Source: Kaiparowitsia implicata GSE-PSE-MK54-09C
GTDB lineage: Bacteria; Cyanobacteriota; Cyanobacteriia; Elainellales; Elainellaceae
DNA: 64,000 bases
Assembly: GCA_019359435.1 (NCBI GenBank)
Contig: JAHHHI010000055.1
Span: 186,001-250,000 of the forward strand
Direction: 5' to 3'
Shown: piece after piece, positions 1 to 6,517 of the stretch
Layout: each line of letters begins with the position of its first letter
Numbering within the stretch: position 1 is the stretch's first letter
Made by a program: the position numbers and the translations under genes
Notes under the pieces: model-generated
The model's input: the letters and a program-made list of their open reading frames with translations, nothing else
What the model was told of the DNA's origin: nothing
Database searches by the model: none

Positions 1-1
1 C

Positions 2-586
2 GATATTTATACACGTCTCGCCTTCGACCGGATTATTTTTCTGGACGACGCCATTAACGATGGGCTGGCAAACTTCATTGTCAGCATGATGTTATATCTC
101 GACTCAGACGATCCCACCAAGCCCATCTACCTCTATATCAACTCACCTGGGGATGATGTGATGCCGGGCATGATGGCGTCGATGGCGGCGGGTCTATCCA
201 TTTATGACACCATGCAGCACATCAAAGCGCCTATCCATACCATCTGCTTGGGGCAGTCTGCGGGTTCGTCGACGCTGCTGCTGGCTGCAGGGACTAAGGG
301 CTTTCGGCTGTCGCTGCCTCATTCCACCATTGTGCTAAACCCGTTTTATGTAGGCGGGCGCGGGCAGGCCACTGATATTCAAATCATGGCAAAGAAAGTC
401 CTGGCAGACCGCGACACCATATTTGGCATCTTGTCGGATCTGACAGGGCAATCCACTGAGAAGCTGGCGAAAGATAGCGAGCGTCGGCTCTACCTTGACC
501 CTCATGAAGCCCAAGCTTATGGGCTAGTCGATCGGGTGTTGGAGCGATCGCCCCTTCCCAATGCGTTAGCCGCTGCGGCTACTTAA
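2..586 (+). CDS. clpR: ClpR, inactive ClpP-like subunit (5' end cut off)
   Basis: This is a proteolytically inactive paralogue of ClpP that forms mixed rings with ClpP3 in the cyanobacterial Clp protease core. The reading frame is open from base 2, so the start lies before the window; 194 residues are visible. In the segment equivalent to the ClpP active-site strand the serine is glycine (GQSAGSS, the G at bases 263-265). Exactly 25 residues later the catalytic histidine is asparagine (IVLNPF). An extra stretch of about eight residues (around PGMMASMAAG) is absent from the ClpP3 encoded next door. The gene precedes clpP3 by 49 bp, the bicistronic order known from other cyanobacteria. The two lost residues and the insert argue for ClpR rather than a fourth ClpP. 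Confidence 0.9.
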   Translation, partial: DIYTRLAFDRIIFLDDAINDGLANFIVSMMLYLDSDDPTKPIYLYINSPGDDVMPGMMASMAAGLSIYDTMQHIKAPIHTICLGQSAGSSTLLLAAGTKGFRLSLPHSTIVLNPFYVGGRGQATDIQIMAKKVLADRDTIFGILSDLTGQSTEKLAKDSERRLYLDPHEAQAYGLVDRVLERSPLPNALAAAAT

Positions 587-635
587 CCCCTTGCTCATTC
601 TCTCAGCCGTTTTTTCCATCGTTTGGTGAAATCCT

Positions 636-1238
636 ATGCCTATTGGTGTTCCAAAAGTTCCCTATCGCTTTCCAGGCAGCTCCTATGAGCAGTGGATCGA
701 CATCTACGATCGCCTTAGCCTAGAGCGCATTATCTTCCTTAGCCGAGATGTAGACGACAATATCGCCAACTCCATTGTGGCCTCCATGCTGTATCTCAGC
801 TCCGAAGACCCTGATAAGCCCATCTATCTCTACATCAACTCGCCTGGCGGGTCTGTGACAGCGGGGATGGCAATCTACGACACGATGCAGCACATTAAGC
901 CAGAAGTGGTGACAATTTGTGTGGGGTTGGCCGCGTCGATGGGTGCCTTTTTGCTGGCAGCTGGGGCTCCAGGTAAGCGCGTGGCGTTGCCTCATTCCCG
1001 CATTATGATTCACCAGCCGCTGGGAGGCACGGGTCGAGGGCAAGCCACTGACATCGATATTGAAGCACGGCAAATTTTGCGCATTAAAAAAGAGTTGAAC
1101 GATCTCATGGCGTTCCACACCGGCAAAACAACCGAGCAAATTGAAAAAGATACCGATCGGGACTATTTTCTATCAGCAGAAGCTGCCCAGGCTTATGGGC
1201 TGATTGATCGCGTGATTGCAGATGCATCTGCCGCATAA
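636..1238 (+). CDS. clpP3: ATP-dependent Clp protease proteolytic subunit ClpP3
   Basis: Serine peptidase subunit of the cytoplasmic Clp protease, which degrades unfolded or tagged proteins delivered by ClpC or ClpX. The protein has 200 residues, normal for ClpP. The catalytic triad is intact: Ser101 in GLAASMGAF, His126 in MIHQP, and Asp at about 176 in the DRDYFLS segment. It lies 49 bp behind clpR on the same strand and probably shares its transcript. The '3' designation rests on this pairing with clpR; sequence alone would not separate it firmly from other cyanobacterial ClpP paralogues. Confidence 0.93.
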   Translation: MPIGVPKVPYRFPGSSYEQWIDIYDRLSLERIIFLSRDVDDNIANSIVASMLYLSSEDPDKPIYLYINSPGGSVTAGMAIYDTMQHIKPEVVTICVGLAASMGAFLLAAGAPGKRVALPHSRIMIHQPLGGTGRGQATDIDIEARQILRIKKELNDLMAFHTGKTTEQIEKDTDRDYFLSAEAAQAYGLIDRVIADASAA

Positions 1239-1508
1239 AGCGCTCAACCGTTCGTACCTTTAATCCTCAGTGCAGCATGAGTGCTGCGGCTCAAGTTCTA
1301 GGCATGTTAGGGCGAGCGAAGGAGATATCTGACAAAGAAAATCCCACCTCAATCAGCCGTAATCAGCCGCGCATGTTTAGGAGCAGGAGCGTTGGCCCAG
1401 CCAAGCCGAAGACTTTATGATTGTTCGCTCAATGCAGGGACGTTCTGGTCAAGAAATCTCCTAAGTTCTGAGTTAAGAGGTGGTCAATCTCTAGGCAACC
1501 TTTAGCTA

Positions 1509-1619
1509 ACGTCAGTTCGACAACTGCCTAAAACCGTGCTGCCTGCGACGCAGGCAGCACGGTTTAGCGTTATTTCAGCCTCGCGCTTTGGGGCTGAAAT
1601 AACGCTATCGAACTCACAG
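1509..1619. repeat. Palindromic element, family 1 (variant with GTGCTGCC arms)
   Basis: This 111-bp element fills part of the 590-bp gap between clpP3 and the J-domain gene. It opens with ACGTCAGTTCGA and closes with TCGAACTCACAG, imperfect inverted ends shared with the copies at 2484, 23498, 53470 and 57288. Inside are two adjacent hairpins: about 1530-1566 (arms AAACCGTGCTGCCTGC) and 1566-1606 (arms AGCGTTATTTCAGCC). No convincing target duplication remains, which suggests an old copy. The rest of the gap shows no gene. Confidence 0.75.
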
Positions 1620-1829
1620 TTAAATAGCAAAATGCGGCGTGGTGGCAACGCGATCGCGCCGCATTGCTAGTGGGTGCAGGTTGCGATGCACCTTGCCAGA
1701 CCCAACGTTTGATAGATTGATGATTGTTTTTCCGTTTCTGGTGGCAGAATTCAGGATAGCTAGAACAAATGCCGCTGGGCTACTTTCTGGATGGGTTGGT
1801 CTGGGTCCTCAATTCTGCTGCGTAATTGG

Positions 1830-2441
1830 ATGAATCTTACGGATTGCTATCGGGTGCTAGGTCTGCGGGAACAGGCAAGTTATGACGATGTCAAAGCATC
1901 CTATCGGCGGCTGGCACGGCGCTATCATCCAGATGTGAATCCTGAAGATGCAGCAGCTCAAGATAAGTTTATTCGTATCACAACGGCCTATAAGCAGTTA
2001 GTCGCCTCTATTAAACCAGACGAGCCGGGGCTAGGGGATTCGGAAGAGGTCATAGTGACCGTTGATATCGGAGGGGACACTACCATACCGGTCAGTACGT
2101 ATCAGGGGTCTGTCTCGTACGATGCGAGCCACTCAGGCGCTGACCAGCAGATCAAGCAGCAGATGTATGGGCAACTGCAACAGTTGTTGCGGGAGCATCG
2201 CTTTCCTCGGGCGATCGCCCTTGTTGAAGGGTTAGCCCAGCGACTGCCTCAGGATGCAGAAGTGCGGCAATGGATGGCGATCGCCTATCAGCGCTGGGGA
2301 CGGCACCTTGTAAATTTGAATCAACCTGACAAGGCGCGGCTTTATCTGAACAAAGCCCTCCGCACCGACCCACGCAATCGGGCCTTGTGGTTTGAGGTAG
2401 ATCGCGACATGCAGCGCATCGATAATATCGAAGTTTTGTGA
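1830..2441 (+). CDS. J-domain (DnaJ-like) protein with helical C-terminus
   Basis: Predicted co-chaperone that would stimulate a DnaK-type Hsp70. The J domain covers about residues 4-60, with the diagnostic HPD at 33-35 in RRYHPDVNP. There is no G/F region or zinc finger, so it is not a full DnaJ. Residues 115-203 look like TPR-type helical hairpins (AIALVEGLAQRLPQDAEVRQW, then a block with ALRTDPRNRALWFEV). The reading frame extends 13 codons upstream of the chosen ATG, but the J domain normally starts near the N-terminus, so 1830 is preferred. It stands alone. The client is unknown. Confidence 0.8.
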   Translation: MNLTDCYRVLGLREQASYDDVKASYRRLARRYHPDVNPEDAAAQDKFIRITTAYKQLVASIKPDEPGLGDSEEVIVTVDIGGDTTIPVSTYQGSVSYDASHSGADQQIKQQMYGQLQQLLREHRFPRAIALVEGLAQRLPQDAEVRQWMAIAYQRWGRHLVNLNQPDKARLYLNKALRTDPRNRALWFEVDRDMQRIDNIEVL

Positions 2442-2483
2442 TGATGCCGGGTCGCTCCCACGAGTTCACGGCTTATTAAGATA

Positions 2484-2604
2484 ACGTCAGTTCGGGTTAA
2501 GAGGGTTTTGGGGCATCGCGCGACGCGCGATGCCCCAAAACCCTTAATGTGCCGTGCGCGTCGCGCACGGCACATTAAGGGTTTGAGCTTATCCCGAACT
2601 CAGG
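2484..2604. repeat. Palindromic element, family 1, copy A with 8-bp target duplication
   Basis: A 121-bp non-coding element. Left end ACGTCAGTTCGGGTTAAG; right end, read on the opposite strand, CCTGAGTTCGGGATAAG (14 of 17 identical). It holds two long perfect palindromes: one around GGGGCATCGCGCG (about 2503-2543) and one around CCGTGCGCGTCGCGCACGG (about 2541-2583). It is flanked by the direct repeat TTAAGATA (2476-2483 and 2605-2612), which marks it as a transposed unit. The centre of the first palindrome reads CGA where copies B and C read CGT. Confidence 0.88.
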
Positions 2605-2717
2605 TTAAGATAGGGTTGCTTTGGTAAAACTTGGCGTTACGGCAAGCATCCCTATAAGGCGATGTACAGCAATGATGTTTAGTTGCTCAGCCCTTGCGAA
2701 CCTCAAACCCGGGTCTG

Positions 2718-3035
2718 TTAACCCAGCGCTAGGGCGATCGCCGATTCCAACGCATCACGGCTCAGCCCTGTAATCACAAACACTTCCTGAAACAACTTGC
2801 CCTTGCGGGCAATCAGCTTAAACCCGCCCCGCACGGGAACCGATATTTTAATGTTGAGGGTAGGCGCATTCGACCGGGCTCGACCAATCACAGCAGGAGT
2901 AATGGTGCTGATGCCCTCTACCTGAGTCAGCTCAGTCAGCACCGGAATCAAACCAGGGACATGGGTCGAGTGATTCCACACCAGACGCCCCTTCGACGCC
3001 CCCGCATCACCTCCTTGCTGTTTTTTGCGACCCAT
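2718..3035 (-). CDS. DUF2103 family protein
   Basis: A 105-residue conserved protein of the DUF2103 family, whose members have been proposed to bind metal. The N-terminus is basic (MGRKKQQ), followed by WNHSTHVPGL with two histidines, a beta-rich centre (TLNIKISVPVRGGFKLIARKG) and a helical C-terminus. It starts 16 bp after the clpS stop on the same strand, so the two are very likely cotranscribed; whether it acts with ClpS is not known. AAGGCAGG precedes the ATG. Family assignment is from recognition of the sequence, without a profile search. Confidence 0.75.
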   Translation of the reverse strand: MGRKKQQGGDAGASKGRLVWNHSTHVPGLIPVLTELTQVEGISTITPAVIGRARSNAPTLNIKISVPVRGGFKLIARKGKLFQEVFVITGLSRDALESAIALALG

Positions 3036-3051
3036 CCTGCCTTTGCTCCGT

Positions 3052-3399
3052 TCAAGCTGCTTCTAGCGGAGCCATCGTCAACCCTTCCCACGACAGTTGT
3101 TGGTGATAGAGTTCTGCCTGCTCTTGAGGCCCCGTCCACACAATAGCCTGCCCTTCAAAATGCACCTGCTCGGTTAGCGCCCATGCGCGATCGCTCGTCA
3201 TATTTGGAATGTGCTTCATCAAGCACTCAGACACATGCTGAAACGTATTGACATCGTCATTAAGCACGATGACTTTGTAATTGGGGTAGAGCTTGCGAAC
3301 GGTTTGGCGCGTTTTTTCAGGAGCCACCGTTGGAGCAGCAGACGCAGCAGAAATGGTTGCCAGCACTGAATCAGTAAGCACCGTCGTCATCGAAACCAT
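3052..3399 (-). CDS. clpS: ATP-dependent Clp protease adaptor ClpS
   Basis: Adaptor that binds N-degron substrates and hands them to the ClpA/ClpC unfoldase. The core is recognisable: YKVIVLNDDVNTFQHV, where the NDD...T segment forms the substrate pocket, then CLMKHI, and the helix with WALTEQVHFEGQAIVW. The frame reaches back to a TTG at 3417, but ATG codons at 3399 and 3390 are more likely starts; the first 25-30 residues are poorly conserved either way. The gene heads a clpS-DUF2103 pair, and clpR-clpP3 lies 2 kb away on the other strand. Confidence 0.9.
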   Translation of the reverse strand: MVSMTTVLTDSVLATISAASAAPTVAPEKTRQTVRKLYPNYKVIVLNDDVNTFQHVSECLMKHIPNMTSDRAWALTEQVHFEGQAIVWTGPQEQAELYHQQLSWEGLTMAPLEAA

Positions 3400-3799
3400 A
3401 GCTGAAATCTGTGACAAATCTGTAATACTCTACTGTCACTCACCAGTGTAGCGAGAGACGGTTCACTTGGTTGTACCAAATATCGCGCCAGCTCGCAGGC
3501 CGATCGTTCGGCAATTAGCATAAGCAATTAGGCATAATTTCCATCCCAAAACCAAAGCAATGTTGATTGGGTCAAGCCAAGCGGGATTACTGGAAAATAT
3601 TGCTGAACATCCCAACCTCTTCATCCATATACCGAGATTGGGGAATGAATATTGAATTCTGCCGCAGTCGGCCTAGCCGCTAGAATGCCTAAACGAGAGC
3701 TGGATGCCGAACGCGCATGGCCGCTCGAGCCAGTTTGGGCATGTTTAGAGCATCGTTAGATCCTGAATCGGCTGTAGTTCAAACTTTTGTTGCGCTGGG

Positions 3800-4070
3800 G
3801 CGATCGCCCTATCCACCAGTCCAATCCCCACTGTGGAAAACTCAGTGAATTCTGTGGAAAACCCTCGGAAAAGATCAGGAAAACCCGATGCCCGATGGGG
3901 AAAGAATCAGGCGTGCACCTGTACTTGTGTAGAATCAGTGATCTTTTCCACACCTTTTCCACAGGTTTAAACCGGCATGATCAGCAGGTCTCGTAGCGAT
4001 CCCGGCTTTTTTTCCACAGTTTCCACAGCTTCTACTACTACGATCAACTTTTTTCTTTTAAAAAACCGGA
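3800..4070. other. Putative chromosomal replication origin (oriC) with DnaA boxes
   Basis: The roughly 800-bp gap between clpS and dnaN has five exact copies of TTTTCCACA. Two are on the minus strand (3832-3840, 3853-3861) and three on the plus strand (3944-3952, 3955-3963, 4010-4018), with a one-mismatch copy GTTTCCACA at 4019-4027. The minus-strand pair is 21 bp apart, the 3944/3955 pair 11 bp. AT-rich tracts at about 4043-4065 and 4106-4118 could be the unwinding element. In other cyanobacteria the origin also lies beside dnaN. Box clustering is seen directly; origin function is inferred. Confidence 0.8.
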
Positions 4071-4211
4071 TCCGATCCGAATGACAGAATGACGTGATTT
4101 GCGAGAGTAAAAAAAATCTCGTTGAACCCCAGAAGCAAGGGTGATACGATGGCCTTCCAAGCCTTCATGCTCCATTTTCCAACACCCACGCTTCTGAGCC
4201 ATTCAGCCGCT

Positions 4212-5354
4212 ATGAAACTGACTTGCACCCAAGCCGACCTCAACACCCATCTGTCATTGGTGAGTCGGGTTGTGCCCCCGCGCCCTTCCCACCCTATTTT
4301 GGCGAATGTGCTCCTGATTGCCGATGGAGACACCCAACGGGTAAAGCTGACCGGGTTTGATTTGAGCTTGGGGGTGCAAACTAGCTTTGCCGCTGAGGTG
4401 GAAACAGGTGGGACGCTAACGCTGCCGGCCAAGCTGTTTGGGGATATTGTGTCGCGGTTGCCGGAAGGGCCGCTGACGCTGGAGACATCTGAGGAGCAAG
4501 TGGCGACGCTCACGGCACTGTCGGGGCATTACCAAGTGCGAGGCATTAGCGCAGAAGACTATCCATCGCTACCGCTGTTAGAAGAGGGCGATGTCGCTAT
4601 GCTGCCGGTTGAGGCGTTGTTGGAGGGGCTGCGTGGGTCGCTGTTTTCCACTAGCGCAGACGAAGCAAAGCAGGTGTTGACTGGGGTGCATCTGACGGTA
4701 GAGCCTGAGTCGATGGAGTTTGCCGCGACGGATGGGCATCGGTTGGCGGTGGTGCAAACTACGAATGCGGGTGGGGCTGATGGGGAAGCTGCGCTGAAAA
4801 CGGGATTTGATGTGACGGTGCCGGGTAAGGCGCTGCGTGAACTGGAGCGCATGGTGCAGATGCATCCGGCTACAGAGTCGATCGCTATTCGGTTTGATCA
4901 GGGTCAGCTCATTGTGGAATGGGAGCATCAGCGGCTCACGAGTCGCCTGCTGGAGGGGCAGTACCCCAACTATCGGCAGCTTATTCCCCGACAGTTTTCT
5001 CGACAGATTACAGTAGAACGTCGGGCGATCGCCTCAGCTCTAGAACGCATCGCTGTCTTGGCCGATCAAAAAAATAACATCGTCAAGATGATGCTTGACA
5101 GTGCTCAGCAATCGCTGACCCTCTCGGTGGATGCCCCTGATGTAGGCAGCGGACGAGAAACGGTGCCAGCGCAAATTTCTGGCGAAGATTTAGAAATCGC
5201 GTTTAACGTGCGCTACTTGCTGGATGGACTCAAGGTGTTCAATTCCACCGAGGTGCAGCTGCAGTGCAACACAGCGACGAGTCCCTGCATTCTCACTCCC
5301 CTAGGCGGCACCAAGATGACCTATCTAGTTATGCCGGTGCAAGTTAGATCCTGA
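4212..5354 (+). CDS. dnaN: DNA polymerase III subunit beta (sliding clamp)
   Basis: Ring-shaped processivity clamp that tethers DNA polymerase III to DNA and recruits repair factors. The protein has 380 residues from MKLTCTQADLNTHL, and three clamp domains can be followed: about 1-125, 126-255 and 256-380, with FAATDGHRLAVV in the second and the usual C-terminal VMPVQVRS. The frame extends 30 codons upstream (ATG at 4122, 4149 and others), but family members begin at MKL, so 4212 is chosen. Position next to the DnaA-box cluster fits replication. Confidence 0.96.
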   Translation: MKLTCTQADLNTHLSLVSRVVPPRPSHPILANVLLIADGDTQRVKLTGFDLSLGVQTSFAAEVETGGTLTLPAKLFGDIVSRLPEGPLTLETSEEQVATLTALSGHYQVRGISAEDYPSLPLLEEGDVAMLPVEALLEGLRGSLFSTSADEAKQVLTGVHLTVEPESMEFAATDGHRLAVVQTTNAGGADGEAALKTGFDVTVPGKALRELERMVQMHPATESIAIRFDQGQLIVEWEHQRLTSRLLEGQYPNYRQLIPRQFSRQITVERRAIASALERIAVLADQKNNIVKMMLDSAQQSLTLSVDAPDVGSGRETVPAQISGEDLEIAFNVRYLLDGLKVFNSTEVQLQCNTATSPCILTPLGGTKMTYLVMPVQVRS

Positions 5355-5469
5355 TCGTTATATTTCAACAAAGCAAAGTAGCAACAACTTTCAGAAACTT
5401 CTTATTTGCTGCAAACAAGTATATTTGACCTTGTTTATATGTACCTACTGTAAAAGTGGTGTACGTAAA

Positions 5470-6261
5470 TTATGAGGATTCATCAATCTGTTCTGGGTGA
5501 TTTAGTGGTGGATAAGAACATTGCGGGTGCTCCTGCATCAGCCCGTTTTGAATAGCATTAAGTCGGTTGAAGGTACGTAAATACACTTCGTTTCCCCTTG
5601 CGCCCTGTGGTATAACTCGTTGAACTTCCCTCTCGAAAGTATTGGCTAATAAAACATTGCATTCATTCTCAGAGGCTTTAAGCTTTGCAATCGCTCTGTT
5701 AGCAGTAGTGCTATCCCAATTTATTGCAGCTCTATGTAGCTCATTAACCAGGCTATTGTATTGAGCTCCTGCAAAAAACATAAATATTAAAATTCCTGCT
5801 ACTGCGGCAATTGTGCCCAAATGGCTTGAATCATCATAGGAACTGCTTAAGTAGCTTCTAGAAGATTCGTAGACAGATTCCGTCTCGTATTCTGGTTCCG
5901 GTTCCAGATTGTAGAGTTGATTGTAGTATTCGCAGACCTCTTCGATTTCATCAATGAACCAGACTTCAGTCCCATTGCGTCTATGGCTGGCTGCTGCAGT
6001 TCTACCGCTTTCTTCTGCTAGGCCTGCAATTACAGGCTGTAGTCCTGGCAAATGGGGCTTGTATCGTTCTAGTTGCCCAGCGGCCATATCAATAGCTCTT
6101 CTGTTTAATTTTGGCTTACATTCGATAGCATATGAATCAGTGAGAATGTCGATCTTCTCTCCTGTAGGCAATGGGTGCTCTTTGGAGCAGCTCGTCCCTT
6201 GGTTGTTTTCTAAAAAACTTATAAGAAAGTCTTGAAGCGCTTTCTCATTATTGAATTGCAT
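5470..6261 (-). CDS. Membrane-anchored PD-(D/E)XK nuclease-like protein
   Basis: Not a family I can name. The N-terminal 110 residues look like a PD-(D/E)XK nuclease fold: GEKIDIL gives Asp38, AIECK gives Glu47 and Lys49, and QLERY gives a QxxxY motif (Gln63, Tyr67) like that of RecB/Cas4-type nucleases. An acidic Ser/Tyr-rich linker (about 118-146) leads to one hydrophobic segment (about 148-166, GTIAAVAGILIFMFFAGA) and a helical C-terminal domain with two cysteines. ATG 6261 is preferred over GTG 6270. It is monocistronic and faces dnaN tail to tail. The nuclease motif set is visible; activity is inference. A defence or DNA-quality role is possible. Confidence 0.6.
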   Translation of the reverse strand: MQFNNEKALQDFLISFLENNQGTSCSKEHPLPTGEKIDILTDSYAIECKPKLNRRAIDMAAGQLERYKPHLPGLQPVIAGLAEESGRTAAASHRRNGTEVWFIDEIEEVCEYYNQLYNLEPEPEYETESVYESSRSYLSSSYDDSSHLGTIAAVAGILIFMFFAGAQYNSLVNELHRAAINWDSTTANRAIAKLKASENECNVLLANTFEREVQRVIPQGARGNEVYLRTFNRLNAIQNGLMQEHPQCSYPPLNHPEQIDESS

Positions 6262-6517
6262 CACTCTCACGCCAATAGTAAACGCTATTAATGCATGCTG
6301 CCCCTCAGCTATTTATGTCATAGAAGAAATTATTTGGCAAACACGTAGATAACATAAATTCCCCTTTTGCTAAAGGTATCGGTAATTTTGGTTGAAATAA
6401 GCCGACAAGTACAAAGCTAAGCCTTAGATGGAAAAAACTGCTAGCCCTTAGCCTTTTCATCAGAGTCTCAATGAATTGGTGTTTTAGAACCTTTTAAATC
6501 GTTGGATGACGAGCGGC

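Noticed and set aside
720-1139. 139-codon frame opposite clpP3
   Set aside because: Antisense shadow of a conserved gene; composition is not coding-like.
1639-1833. 64-codon frame before the J-domain gene
   Set aside because: No similarity, overlaps the next gene's start in another frame, no ribosome site.
2484-2604. Tandem hairpins considered as a CRISPR array or a terminator
   Set aside because: Only two non-identical palindromes, no repeat-spacer periodicity, no cas genes, no T runs; flanking duplications favour a mobile element.
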